From: Saccharopolyspora sp. NFXS83
GTDB taxonomy: Bacteria > Actinomycetota > Actinomycetes > Mycobacteriales > Pseudonocardiaceae
NCBI RefSeq assembly: GCF_026241095.1
Contig: NZ_JAPFGB010000019.1
Coordinates: 62,001 to 126,000, forward strand
Length of the DNA stretch: 64,000 bases
Direction: 5' to 3'
The position numbers and the translations under genes are program-made. Of this stretch, positions 51,884 to 60,677 are shown one piece after another; position 1 is the first letter of the stretch; each line of letters starts with the position of its first letter. The notes below the pieces were generated by a model. It was not told the origin of the DNA and made no database searches. It saw only the letters and a program-made list of their open reading frames with translations.

Positions 51884-52082
51884 GGCACCGAGACCTACCG
51901 GACGCGCCGGTGATTATCCAATCGGGGGAGCCAGATCACGGTTCGGCCACTACGACCCGGCGAGAACGCGATCAAGCGGTTATCGTCGCTGCCCGCACGA
52001 TCTTCGACGCTCCGTGATCTTGGTGATCGATCGGCGTGGGCGTCTACCGCCCGGACGTCCCCCACCTAGGAGGCGAACCGCC

Positions 52083-52931
52083 GTGACCGTTCCCCGCACC
52101 CCGCTCCGATCCCGGCGCCGGTCCCTGCTCTCCTGCGCGGTGGCGACCGCGCTGGGCGGCGCGCTGCTGGCCGGGATACCGCTGCCGGGTGCCGCGGCGC
52201 CCGGCGCGGCACCCTCGCTCGACCGCGCCGACCCCGACGGGGCGTGGGCGGGCTACAGCGTCGGGCGCTCGGCCACCGCCGACACCGAGCGCGGCGCGAC
52301 GCGGGGCGCGGGGGTGGCCGGGATGGACGTCAGCGGACATCAGGGGGCGGTGGACTGGCCGCGCGCCTACGCCGACGGGGCCCGGTTCACCTACGTCAAG
52401 GCCACCGAGGGCATCGGGTTCACCAGCGACAGCTTCCTGCAGCAGTACGAGGGTTCGCACGCGGTGGGCATGACCCGCGGCGCCTACCACTTCGGGTTGC
52501 CCGACAGTTCCACCGGCGCTGAGCAGGCCCACTACTTCGTCGACCACGGCGGCGGCTGGATCCCGGACGGACGGACGTTGCCGGGGGCCCTGGACATCGA
52601 ATCCAACCCCTACGGAGAGATGTGCTACGGCCAGCCCCCGGAGCAGATCTCCGCGTGGATCGCCGATTTCAGCAACACCTACCTGTCCCGCACCGGCCGG
52701 TTCCCCGCGATCTACACCACGACCCGCTGGTGGGACCAGTGCACCGGCGCCAACCCGGACTTCGCGGTGAACAACCCGCTGTGGCTGGCTCGGTTCGCCC
52801 CGGACATGGGCCCGCTGCCCGCGGGCTGGGCGTACCAGGCGATCTGGCAGTTCTCCAACGCCGGGGTGTTCCCCGGTGATCAGAACACCTTCAACGGCGA
52901 CCCCGCCCAGCTGGACCGCTTCGCCCTGTAA
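52083..52931 (+). CDS. Exported GH25 lysozyme
   Basis: A 282-residue muramidase that hydrolyses peptidoglycan. A signal peptide (SRRRSLLSCAVA, cleavage near AAAPG at about 41) has a twin-arginine-like start. The GH25 domain covers about 78-282: GMDVSGHQG with D82, and ALDIESNPYG with D171 and E173, the catalytic cluster. The family keeps two acidic residues at the active site, seen here. TAGGAGGCG eight bases before GTG supports the start. A long perfect hairpin terminates the gene before the convergent LCP gene. Confidence 0.93.
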   Translation: MTVPRTPLRSRRRSLLSCAVATALGGALLAGIPLPGAAAPGAAPSLDRADPDGAWAGYSVGRSATADTERGATRGAGVAGMDVSGHQGAVDWPRAYADGARFTYVKATEGIGFTSDSFLQQYEGSHAVGMTRGAYHFGLPDSSTGAEQAHYFVDHGGGWIPDGRTLPGALDIESNPYGEMCYGQPPEQISAWIADFSNTYLSRTGRFPAIYTTTRWWDQCTGANPDFAVNNPLWLARFAPDMGPLPAGWAYQAIWQFSNAGVFPGDQNTFNGDPAQLDRFAL

Positions 52932-52949
52932 CCGGTACGGGCAACGCGA

Positions 52950-52981
52950 AAGGGGCGCGACGAGTACTCGTCGCGCCCCTT
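52950..52981. terminator. Bidirectional palindromic terminator
   Basis: AAGGGGCGCGACGAGT (52950-52965) is followed directly by its exact inverse (52966-52981), giving a 32-base perfect palindrome with A/T residues at its ends. It separates the convergent lysozyme and LCP genes. Confidence 0.88.
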
Positions 52982-53011
52982 CTCCGCGTGTGCTCGGCGT
53001 CCCCCGGAAGG

Positions 53012-54124
53012 TCAGGGGCCGACGAGGTCTTCGGGGATGGGTTCGCTGTTGGCGATGGCCTCGAACATCCGCGACGCGTCCTGCTTGTCCCACACGATGA
53101 CCGACCCGGCGTCGGTGTCGGCGAAGTCACCGAAGGGCACGCTGGTGGTGACGCCGTTGCCGCCGCTGACGTCGCCGAGCGCCTTGGCCAGCCAGAACAG
53201 GTGCCACACGTGATCGGAGTCGTTGAGCAGGAATGTGGTACCCGCCGCGTTGGCCAGCGGCATCAGCCGGAACGGGTTGAACAGCGTCATGGGGCTCATC
53301 GCCCGGTCCATCAACGCCCCGAGCAGTTTGCGCTGGTTCTCGGCGCGCCCCAGGTCGTCGCCGCTGACCGAGTAGCGGGCCCGCGCGAAGCCCAGTGCCT
53401 GCGGCCCGTCGAGTTCTTGGCAGCCCGCGGGCAGGTGCGCGTTGGCCATGTCGTCGTCCATCGGCTCGTCGAGGCAGATGTCGACGCCGCCGACGGCGTC
53501 GACCAGGGAGGAGAAGCCCCCGAGGCCGATCTCGGCGTAGTGGTCGATGTGCACGTCGGTGACCGTTTCCACGGTCTGGGCCAGCAGCTGCGGGCCGCCG
53601 AAGGAGAACGCCGCGTTGAGCTTGTTGCGGCCGTGGCCGGGAATCGGCACGTAGGAGTCCCGGGGCAGGCTGATCAGCGCCGGTTTCCCGCCGCCGGTGG
53701 GGATGTGCACCAGCATCATCGAGTCGGTGCGCCGCCCGGCGGCGTCGCCCGCCGACAGTTCCTCGCGCTGGGATTCGTCGAGGCCTTCGCGGCTGTCGGA
53801 ACCCACCAGCAGCCAGTTCGTGCCGGGCGTGTCCTGCATGCGGCCCTCGTAGTCCAGCGCGGGTGTGCGTTGCAGGAGGCTGTCGACGTAGAGGCCGAAC
53901 CCGACGACCACCAGCAGCAGCACCAGCAGGGTGATGCCGATGCGTTTCGCCCAGTTCGGCCGTTTGCGCCGCGGCGGAGGAGGAGGCGGCCCGGCCCGCC
54001 GCGTCGGTGGGGGCTGCGGTGGCTGCGGCGGGGCGCCGCCACCCTGACGACCGCGGGCGTAGTAGTCGTAACCGCCCTGCTGCGGCCGTCGGCCCCTCGG
54101 CGGATTCGCCGACCAATCACTCAT
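53012..54124 (-). CDS. LytR-CpsA-Psr (LCP) family protein
   Basis: A 370-residue membrane-anchored phosphotransferase that joins glycopolymers such as arabinogalactan or teichoic acid to peptidoglycan. Residues 1-60 are cytosolic and very rich in Pro, Gly and Arg; a single membrane helix lies at about 62-82 (ITLLVLLLVVVGFGLYV); the LCP domain is outside. Conserved parts include LLVGSDSREGLD, RRTDSMMLVHI, SLPRDSYVPIPGHG and NKLNAAFSFGG, with the arginines that bind polyprenyl diphosphate. Start is ATG 54124 after GAAGG; a GTG three codons upstream is possible. Confidence 0.93.
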   Translation of the reverse strand: MSDWSANPPRGRRPQQGGYDYYARGRQGGGAPPQPPQPPPTRRAGPPPPPPRRKRPNWAKRIGITLLVLLLVVVGFGLYVDSLLQRTPALDYEGRMQDTPGTNWLLVGSDSREGLDESQREELSAGDAAGRRTDSMMLVHIPTGGGKPALISLPRDSYVPIPGHGRNKLNAAFSFGGPQLLAQTVETVTDVHIDHYAEIGLGGFSSLVDAVGGVDICLDEPMDDDMANAHLPAGCQELDGPQALGFARARYSVSGDDLGRAENQRKLLGALMDRAMSPMTLFNPFRLMPLANAAGTTFLLNDSDHVWHLFWLAKALGDVSGGNGVTTSVPFGDFADTDAGSVIVWDKQDASRMFEAIANSEPIPEDLVGP

Positions 54125-54376
54125 GACCTTCACACCTGCGGAGTCGACTCACCGGCACGCTCCGTGCCGACCTGTGCGGTGCAGCATCCCAGAAGGTCTC
54201 CCGCTGGTGGCACACCGCTACCGCAACGGTATGAAAACCACCCGTCCGGCGCCCTCACCCACCCTGCCCGGGGCGCATCGTCGGGGAGATCCCGCACGTG
54301 GCGGAACCAGGCAGCGCGAACGGGGTGCGGCGCGTGCGCCACACCCCGTTCGCCGAACTCCTCCCGCGCCAGGACC

Positions 54377-55633
54377 TCAGCCCGCGACGGCGGCGGCCAC
54401 CGCCTCCGACCACAGGCCCACGGCGTCGTCGACCTGCTGGGAGTCGACGATCAGCGGCGGGATCATCCGCACCACGTTGCCCGCGGGCCCGCAGGTCAGC
54501 AGCAGCAGGCCGCGTTCGGCGGCGGCGGCGTGCGCGCGGGCGGCGGTCGCGCCGTCCGGGGTCCCTTCGGGGGTGGTGAACTCGTTGCCGACCATGAGGC
54601 CCCGGCCGCGGACCTCACCGATCACGGGGTGTTCGGCGGCGACCTTGCGCAGCCCTTCCTGCAGCCGTGCGCCCTGCTCGGCGGCGTTGTCGACGAGGTT
54701 CTCGTCGCGCACCACGTCGAGGGTGGCCAGTGCCGCGGCGGCGGCCACGGCGTTGCCCCCGTAGGTGCCGCCCTGCGAACCGGGCCAGGCCTTGCTCATC
54801 AGCGCGCTGGAGGCGGCGATGCCGGAGATCGGGAAACCACTGGCGAGCCCCTTGGCGGTGATGAGGATGTCGGGTGTGATGGCGGAGTGCTGGTGTCCCC
54901 AGAACTTCCCGGTGCGCCCCACCCCGGTCTGCACCTCGTCGGCGATGAGCAGGATGCCGTGGCGGTCGGCGCGTTCGCGCAGCCCTTCCAGGAACGACGC
55001 GGGCGCTGGGATGTAGCCGCCCTCGCCGAGGACCGGTTCGACGATGACCGCGGCGGTGTCCTTCGGGGAGGTGACCGTCAGCAGCAGCTGGTCCAGTTCG
55101 GCCAGCGCGAAGCGCACCGCTTCGGCTTCCGACCAGCCGTGGCGGTAGGTCTCGGGGAACGGGGTGAACGCCACGCCCGGCATCATCGGCCCGATCCCGG
55201 CGCGCACCTTCACACCCGAGGTCGTCAGGGCCCCGGCGCCCATGGTGCGGCCGTGGAAGCCGCCTTGGAAGGCGACGATGGTCTGCCGCCCGGTGGCGTG
55301 GCGCGCCAGCCGCACCGACGCCTCCACCGCTTCGCTGCCGGAGTTGACGTAGAACATGCGGTCCAGGCCCGCGGGCAGGACGTCGCCGAGCCGTTCGGTG
55401 AGCTGGAGTAGCGGCCGGTGCATGACTGTCGTGTACTGGCCGTGGATCAGGGTCCCCACCTGGCGCTGCGCGGCTTCCACCACGCGCGGGTGGCAGTGTC
55501 CGGTGCTGGTCACCCCGATACCGGCGGTGAAGTCGAGGTAGCGGCGTTCGTCCTCGTCGTAGAGGTAGACGCCCTGTCCGCGGGCGGCCAGCACAGGTGT
55601 CGCCTGCTGCAACACCGGCGAGAGCTCAGCCAT
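54377..55633 (-). CDS. Class III PLP aminotransferase (4-aminobutyrate type)
   Basis: A 418-residue PLP-dependent transaminase of subgroup III. Motifs: YLDFTAGIGVTSTGHCHP, NSGSEAVEASVRLAR for phosphate binding, ILLIADEVQTGVGRTGKFW, and the Schiff-base lysine in LITAKGLASGFP. The closest functional class is 4-aminobutyrate or similar omega-amino acid aminotransferases. TTGGAGTCGAAC precedes ATG 55633. It is divergent from an aldehyde dehydrogenase; a shared operator at 55667 indicates that the pair degrades an omega-amino acid via its semialdehyde. GABA is likely but a related amine is possible. Confidence 0.9.
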   Translation of the reverse strand: MAELSPVLQQATPVLAARGQGVYLYDEDERRYLDFTAGIGVTSTGHCHPRVVEAAQRQVGTLIHGQYTTVMHRPLLQLTERLGDVLPAGLDRMFYVNSGSEAVEASVRLARHATGRQTIVAFQGGFHGRTMGAGALTTSGVKVRAGIGPMMPGVAFTPFPETYRHGWSEAEAVRFALAELDQLLLTVTSPKDTAAVIVEPVLGEGGYIPAPASFLEGLRERADRHGILLIADEVQTGVGRTGKFWGHQHSAITPDILITAKGLASGFPISGIAASSALMSKAWPGSQGGTYGGNAVAAAAALATLDVVRDENLVDNAAEQGARLQEGLRKVAAEHPVIGEVRGRGLMVGNEFTTPEGTPDGATAARAHAAAAERGLLLLTCGPAGNVVRMIPPLIVDSQQVDDAVGLWSEAVAAAVAG

Positions 55634-55666
55634 GTTCGACTCCAAGCTGTCGTGTCCCGAATGTAG

Positions 55667-55680
55667 GATTGTTGACAATC
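55667..55680. promoter_or_regulatory. GntR-type operator, site A
   Basis: GATTGTTGACAATC (arms GATTGT and ACAATC) lies between the divergent aminotransferase and aldehyde dehydrogenase genes. The same 14 bases occur at 63049 and a 12-base variant at 61521. A TTGACA hexamer inside the site (55672-55677) may be the -35 box for the aldehyde dehydrogenase. Confidence 0.75.
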
Positions 55681-55747
55681 GCGTGTGACATGCAACCATC
55701 ACGGCTGCGTCCTGTCCACCCGCCGACACGGAAGGCCCGCTGAACCG

Positions 55748-57241
55748 ATGAGCATCACGAGCAGCTCCCCCGCAGGCACCGAGTCCGAAGAGGCCCGCGT
55801 CGTCGACGCAGCCCCCAAGCAGCTGCTCATCGGCGGCAAGTGGCGAGCGGCCACCGGTGACCGCACCTACGAGGTCGAAGACCCCTCCACCGGTCGCGCG
55901 TTGTGCTCGGTCGCCGACGCCACCCCCGAGGACGGGCTCGCCGCCCTCGCCGCCGCCCACGAAGCCCAGGCGTCCTGGGCCAAGCACCCGCCGCGCGAAC
56001 GCGGCGAGATCCTGCGCCGCGCCTACGAGCTGATCCAGCAGCGCCACGAGGACCTGGCGCTGCTGATGACCCTGGAGATGGGCAAGCCGCTGCCGGAGGC
56101 GCGCGGCGAGGTCACCTACGCCTCGGAGTTCTTCCGCTGGTTCGCCGAAGAGGCCGTGCGCATCGGCGGCGACTACGCCGTGGCCCCCAGCGGCTCCGGC
56201 CGCTTCCTGGTCACCCAGCAGCCGGTGGGCCCCACGCTGCTGATCACGCCGTGGAACTTCCCGATGGCGATGGGAACCCGCAAGATCGGCCCGGCCATCG
56301 CCGCGGGCTGCACGTCGGTGATCAAACCCGCCCACCAGACGCCGCTGTCGATGCTGGCGCTGGCGGAGATCCTCCAGGAGGCGGGCCTGCCCGACGGGGT
56401 CCTCAACGTGGTCACCGCGGTCGGCGCGGGCTCGGTGATGGAACCGATGATCCGCGACGGGCGCGCCCGCAAGCTGTCGTTCACCGGCTCGACGTCGGTG
56501 GGCCGCAAGCTCATCGAGCAGTCCGCCGAGCAGGTCCTCAACGTGTCCATGGAACTCGGCGGCAACGCCCCGTTCCTGGTGTTCGCCGACGCCGACCTCG
56601 ACGTGGCCGTGGACGGCGCGATGCAGGCCAAGATGCGCAACATCGGTGAGGCCTGCACCGCCGCCAACCGGTTCTACGTGCACGAAGACGTCGCCGAGGA
56701 GTTCTCCCGCAAGCTCGCCGACCGGATGGGGGCGCTGCGCATCGGCCGCGGCGTCCGCGACGACGTGGAGGTCGGGCCGCTGATCGACTCCACCCAGCTG
56801 GGCAAGGTCGACGAGCTCGTCACCGACGCCGTGGGCCGCGGCGCGGAGGTCGTCGTCGGCGGCGCGGTCCACGGCGGCGAGGGCTACTTCTACCCGCCGA
56901 CGGTCCTCAAGAACGTGCCGGCCGAGGCCCGGATGACCCGCGAGGAGATCTTCGGGCCCGTCGCGCCGATCAGCACCTTCACCGCCGAGCAGACCGCCAT
57001 CGACGAGGCCAACAACACCGAGTACGGGCTGGTGGCCTACGTCTACACCCAGGACCTGCACCGGGCGCTGCGCGTGTCCGAAGCGCTGGAGAGCGGCATG
57101 ATCGGCCTCAACCAGGGCGTGGTGAGCAACCCGGCGGCCCCGTTCGGCGGGGTGAAGGCCTCCGGCCTGGGCCGGGAGGGCGGCAAGGTCGGCATCAACG
57201 AGTTCCTGGAGACCAAGTACATCGCCATCGGCGGCCTGTGA
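55748..57241 (+). CDS. NAD(P)-dependent aldehyde dehydrogenase (succinate-semialdehyde type)
   Basis: A 497-residue ALDH. Motifs seen are FTGSTSVG in the cofactor site, the catalytic glutamate E269 in SMELGGNAP and the catalytic cysteine C303 in GEACTAANRF; the usual residue before this cysteine is Gln-x-Cys or Gln-Thr-Cys, here Glu-Ala-Cys. TPWNFPMAMGTRKI is typical of the succinate-semialdehyde dehydrogenase branch. It is divergent from a GABA-type aminotransferase gene and shares its GntR operator, so together they should convert an omega-amino acid to a dicarboxylate. GGAAGG precedes ATG 55748 at a slightly long distance. Confidence 0.92.
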   Translation: MSITSSSPAGTESEEARVVDAAPKQLLIGGKWRAATGDRTYEVEDPSTGRALCSVADATPEDGLAALAAAHEAQASWAKHPPRERGEILRRAYELIQQRHEDLALLMTLEMGKPLPEARGEVTYASEFFRWFAEEAVRIGGDYAVAPSGSGRFLVTQQPVGPTLLITPWNFPMAMGTRKIGPAIAAGCTSVIKPAHQTPLSMLALAEILQEAGLPDGVLNVVTAVGAGSVMEPMIRDGRARKLSFTGSTSVGRKLIEQSAEQVLNVSMELGGNAPFLVFADADLDVAVDGAMQAKMRNIGEACTAANRFYVHEDVAEEFSRKLADRMGALRIGRGVRDDVEVGPLIDSTQLGKVDELVTDAVGRGAEVVVGGAVHGGEGYFYPPTVLKNVPAEARMTREEIFGPVAPISTFTAEQTAIDEANNTEYGLVAYVYTQDLHRALRVSEALESGMIGLNQGVVSNPAAPFGGVKASGLGREGGKVGINEFLETKYIAIGGL

Positions 57242-57258
57242 TCGCCTGAAACCCCCGG

Positions 57259-57296
57259 GCAGTGCCCCGCGCGTCCCTGCGAGCGCGGGGCACTGC
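57259..57296 (+). terminator. Hairpin terminator after the aldehyde dehydrogenase
   Basis: GCAGTGCCCCGCGC (57259-57272) pairs perfectly with GCGCGGGGCACTGC (57283-57296) around a 10-base loop. It begins 18 bases after the aldehyde dehydrogenase stop. Confidence 0.85.
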
Positions 57297-57363
57297 GCTG
57301 TCCAGCGCCTCGTCGCGGCGACCGGTCTCGGCGCGTGCGGGCGCGGCTACGGTGGAGGCAGCC

Positions 57364-58131
57364 ATGGACCACCGGACCGCGTCGCGCCACTACCGGGCGC
57401 TCCTCGACGACCACCTGCGCGCGCCCGCACCGCGGTCCGCCGCCCGCGCCGCGTCGCTGTTCACCGAGCCCGTCCGCACGGCCTTCGCCACCGAGCGCGC
57501 CGAGCTGTCCACGATCGAAGGGATGTTGTGGGCCACGTGGCGGCCGGTGGTGCAGGCGGCCCGCTGCTCACGCGCCGCGCAGCGCGACCTGGTGGACCTG
57601 CTGGACGAGATCCGAGACAGCCGGGCCCTCACCCGCGACGACGGGGACCGGTGCGTCATCTGGGGTGAGCAGGTGGTGTTCACCGACCTGCCGTGCTTCG
57701 GCGCGCAACTGCGCGAGGCCTGGGACCTCGACGAGCCGGGCTCCTCGGAGCAGGTGAACCTCAACGCCTTCGCCGCGCGGCTGACCGCGGCCGGCATCGA
57801 CTTCTCCCGCTTCGCGATCTGGACGCTGCGCGAACACCTCGAGGACACCACCGCCGCAGAAGACCTGGGCGCGGTGCTGCCGTGGATGCGGCACTGCGGG
57901 CCGACGCCGGCCCGGCTGTGCCTGCGGCCAGGCCGGCAGGAGCAGGACCGGGGCCCGGCACGCGTGGGGCCGCTGGGCAGGGCCGGCGACCTGGGCGCAG
58001 GAGGGTTCACCCCGCAACGGTGGGTGTTCTGGCACGGCAGGCTCACCGAGCTGGCCACCGGACACGACGCGGTCGCCCACCAAGCGCGCACGGCCCTGCA
58101 GCACATGCCCGCGTTGGAGAGCACCACCTGA
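57364..58131 (+). CDS. Hypothetical protein, DUF3632-like
   Basis: A 255-residue cytosolic protein without a known function. The middle segment VNLNAFAARLTAAGIDFSRFAIW followed by TLREHLEDT (written in two parts) resembles DUF3632, a family better known in fungi, and the C-terminal part contains VFWHGRLTEL. GGTGGAGGCAGCC precedes ATG 57364. It lies between a terminator and a pseudogene and appears monocistronic. The DUF3632 assignment is my recollection of the family pattern and moderately secure. Confidence 0.6.
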   Translation: MDHRTASRHYRALLDDHLRAPAPRSAARAASLFTEPVRTAFATERAELSTIEGMLWATWRPVVQAARCSRAAQRDLVDLLDEIRDSRALTRDDGDRCVIWGEQVVFTDLPCFGAQLREAWDLDEPGSSEQVNLNAFAARLTAAGIDFSRFAIWTLREHLEDTTAAEDLGAVLPWMRHCGPTPARLCLRPGRQEQDRGPARVGPLGRAGDLGAGGFTPQRWVFWHGRLTELATGHDAVAHQARTALQHMPALESTT

Positions 58132-58149
58132 CCCCGCCACCGGTGCGCG

Positions 58150-58500
58150 CTTACGCGCCCGGCGCCCTGCTCGTCGGCCGCCGGGATCAGGGGCAGCAGC
58201 ATGTGCGGGCGCTGGTCGCCGCGGCCGTGCAGGGCAACGCCGCACGTCGCGGTCACCGGGCAGTTCGTGCCAGAACGGTCCGCTGCCCCGCACTCCCCTC
58301 GGGCCGGGCGGCAGCTGGTGGGTGTGGTCCTGGCCGCGCACCGACACCCCGAGGCGGTGATCAGGCGCCACGACGATCGGCAGCGGCCAGATCTCCACAT
58401 CGGCCTTCCAGACCGGCCGGGCCCTGGAGGAATCCTTCGCCGCGTGATCGGCCTCCTGACGTGGTTCCACCACATCGCACGAGCACCGCTTCCGGTGGCG
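58150..58500 (-). pseudogene. C-terminal remnant of a CocE/NonD hydrolase
   Basis: Minus-strand translation of about 58255-58445 gives RPVWKADVEIWPLPIVVAPD, then HRLGVSVRGQDHTHQLP and GSGPFWHEL, the jelly-roll C-terminal part of CocE/NonD (X-Pro dipeptidyl-peptidase C-like) hydrolases. After PGDR at about 58250 the frame is lost; the next frame carries TCGVALHGRGDQRPHMLLPLIP, the usual family ending. No catalytic N-terminal domain is present upstream. The family pattern spread across two frames shows a degraded gene fragment of about 110 codons. Confidence 0.78.
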
Positions 58501-58697
58501 GGTCGTGGTTGTCGGGTGGTGGGGGTGGGTAGTCCACCGGCGGTTCGGGCGCGCGTTATCACCATGTGGAGCGCCGATTGCTCCAGACGGTCGCACGCGA
58601 TCGAATCGGCGCAGGGGCGCACGACGCGGTGCGCCTGATCCGCACCCCGCCACGTCGCCGTCCTCGTGCGGCGAGGGCACGCCAGGAGGGACGTTTG

Positions 58698-59846
58698 ATG
58701 ACCGAGACATCCACAGCGCTGCGCACGATGATCTCCCCCGGCCGCTACGTGCAGGGCCGCGGCGCGCTCGACTCGCTGGGCTCGTACGTGGCGAAGCTGG
58801 GTGAGCGGCCGTTGGTGCTGGCCGATGACGTGGTGCGCGGACTGACCGAGTCCACGATCACCCGGTCCTTCGGGGACGCGGGGCTGCCGGTGGTGTTCGA
58901 GCGGTTCAACGGGGTGCCCACGGCCGCCGAGAGCCGCCGGGTCGCCGGGGTGCTGCGCGAGCAGGGCTGCGACGTCATCGTCGGTGTCGGTGGCGGCGCG
59001 CCCATCGACACCGCGAAGGCCGCCGCCGACGACACCGGGCTGCCGGTGGCCAGCGTGCCGACGGTGGCCTCCACCGATGCGCCCTGCTCGGCGCTGTCGG
59101 TGGTCTACACCGAGCAGGGCGCGTTCGAGTCGTACCGGTTCTACAGCAGCAACCCGCAGCTGGTGCTGGTCGACACGCTGCTGGCGGCGGGTGCCCCGGC
59201 GCGTTTCCTCGTCGCCGGGGTCGGGGACGCGCTGGCCACCTGGATCGAGGCCCGCGCCGTGGAGCAGTCCAACGCCGCCACGATGGCCGGTGGCGCCGCG
59301 ACCCGCGCGGGGCGGGCGTTGGCGAAGCTGTCCTGGGACATCCTGTGGGAATCGGCGATTCCCGCGGTGCGCGCGGTCGAGCACGGCATCGTGACCCCGG
59401 CGGTGGAGGCGGTGGTGGAGGCCAACACGCTGCTGTCGGGGCTGGGTTTCGAATCCGGGGGGCTCGCCGCGGCGCACGCCGTGCACGACGGGCTCACCGC
59501 TGTGGACCACACCCACGGTCTCGCCCACGGCCAGAAGGTCAACATCGGTTCGATCACGCAGCTGATCCTGGAGGGCCGCCCGGCGCGCGAGATCCACGAC
59601 TTCATCGAGTTCACGACCCGCGTGGGCCTGCCCACCACGTTGACCGAAGCCGGTTTGGGCGACGTCGAGGACTCGGTGCTGCGCACCGTCGCCGAGGCCG
59701 CGACGGCCCCGGCCGAGACCATCCACAACCTGCCGTTCCCGGTGACCGTGGACGCCGTCGTCGACGCCCTCAAGGCCGTGGAGGTCACCGGCCGCGCGGT
59801 GCGCGCCGAGGCGGGGCTGCCCGAGCCGGTCGCACCCGCTCACTGA
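58698..59846 (+). CDS. Iron-containing alcohol dehydrogenase, glycerol-dehydrogenase-like
   Basis: A 382-residue dehydrogenase of the group III metal-dependent family. Features: the NAD-binding VGVGGGAPIDTAKAAAD, VPTVASTDAPCSALSVVY, and metal ligands in VGDALATW (Asp) and in AAHAVHDGL and HTHGLAHGQKV (His), matching glycerol dehydrogenase GldA-like enzymes. It probably oxidises a polyol or a hydroxyacid. CAGGAGGGACG precedes ATG. An inverted repeat TGGAGC/GCTCCA at 58567-58585 lies upstream and may be an operator. It sits in the second island but has no copy of the GntR palindrome. Confidence 0.9.
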   Translation: MTETSTALRTMISPGRYVQGRGALDSLGSYVAKLGERPLVLADDVVRGLTESTITRSFGDAGLPVVFERFNGVPTAAESRRVAGVLREQGCDVIVGVGGGAPIDTAKAAADDTGLPVASVPTVASTDAPCSALSVVYTEQGAFESYRFYSSNPQLVLVDTLLAAGAPARFLVAGVGDALATWIEARAVEQSNAATMAGGAATRAGRALAKLSWDILWESAIPAVRAVEHGIVTPAVEAVVEANTLLSGLGFESGGLAAAHAVHDGLTAVDHTHGLAHGQKVNIGSITQLILEGRPAREIHDFIEFTTRVGLPTTLTEAGLGDVEDSVLRTVAEAATAPAETIHNLPFPVTVDAVVDALKAVEVTGRAVRAEAGLPEPVAPAH

Positions 59847-59852
59847 TCACCG

Positions 59853-59919
59853 AAGGCCTGGTGCGCGGAGAACACCGCGGCCGATCTCGGTCCGCGATGA
59901 TCACAGCGCACCAGGCCTT
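59853..59919. terminator. Bidirectional branched terminator
   Basis: AAGGCCTGGTGCGC (59853-59866) pairs perfectly with GCGCACCAGGCCTT (59906-59919), and a smaller CGCGG/CCGCG hairpin lies within the loop. It separates the convergent alcohol dehydrogenase and GntR genes. Confidence 0.8.
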
Positions 59920-59939
59920 GGTGCCGGTTCGGGTTCGGG

Positions 59940-60653
59940 TCAGGTGACGGGGTCGGCCTCCGACAGCAGCGGCGTGAACGCGTTGAGGCGTTCCAGCGCA
60001 TCGTTCATGTGCGCTTCCAGCCGCGACAGCAGCAGCGCCTCGTCACCGGACTCGATGGCGTCGACCAGGCCGCTGTGCTCGTCGACGAGGGTCTGCGGGT
60101 CGGCGGTGTACTTGTCCTGCAGCGCGGTCAGGCACATCCGCTTCTCCACCAGCAGCGTCTGCGCCATCCGCTGCAGGCGGGGGCTGCCGGACACGCGCAC
60201 CAGGGTTTCGTGGAACTCCTGGTCGGCGTCGCTGAGCTCGATCGCGTCGCCGCGGCCCGCTGCCGAGACGATGCGGGCCTGGGCCGCGGTCAGTTCCGCG
60301 ACCGCCTCCACCCGGTGGTGGCGGATGATGCGTTCGCACGCGGCGCGTTCCACCGCCAGTCGCGCCAGGTAGATGTCGGTGACGTCGTCGGCGTCGAGCG
60401 TCGTCACGAACAATCCGCGGTGTGGTTCGCTGTGCAGCAGCCCTTCCTGCACGAGCCGCTGCATCGCCTCCCGCAGCGGCCCGCGGCTCACCCCGAGCCG
60501 CGACGCCAGTTCGGCCTCACCCATCTGGCTGCCCGGCGGCAGCGACCCGTACATGATCGCCGACCGCAGCTGGTCGGCCACGATCGCGGCGGTCGATTTC
60601 CGCTGCACCGGCTCTAACTCGCCGTGCTGGTTCTGCTCGTCGACTCCGAGCAC
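59940..60653 (-). CDS. GntR-family regulator (FCD type)
   Basis: A 237-residue regulator. The winged helix covers about 18-85 (AAIVADQLRSAIMYGSLPPG, then ASRLGVSRGPLREAMQRLVQEG), and the helical FCD domain about 90-225 carries the histidine and aspartate pattern (DADQEFHETLVRVSG, DEHSGLVDAIESGD, EAHMNDALE) that binds a metal and a carboxylate ligand. The start is debatable: GAGGAG directly abuts ATG 60662, so GTG 60653 with 9-base spacing is used. It follows the racemase-like gene at 60678 and probably controls the GATTGTTGACAATC family of sites, including its own promoter. Confidence 0.9.
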   Translation of the reverse strand: MLGVDEQNQHGELEPVQRKSTAAIVADQLRSAIMYGSLPPGSQMGEAELASRLGVSRGPLREAMQRLVQEGLLHSEPHRGLFVTTLDADDVTDIYLARLAVERAACERIIRHHRVEAVAELTAAQARIVSAAGRGDAIELSDADQEFHETLVRVSGSPRLQRMAQTLLVEKRMCLTALQDKYTADPQTLVDEHSGLVDAIESGDEALLLSRLEAHMNDALERLNAFTPLLSEADPVT

Positions 60654-60677
60654 CGACACCATCTCCTCATCGAGTTC

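Noticed and set aside
58201-58638. 145-codon plus-strand frame over the CocE remnant
   Set aside because: The minus strand shows recognisable CocE/NonD family segments; the plus-strand frame is a shadow without motifs.
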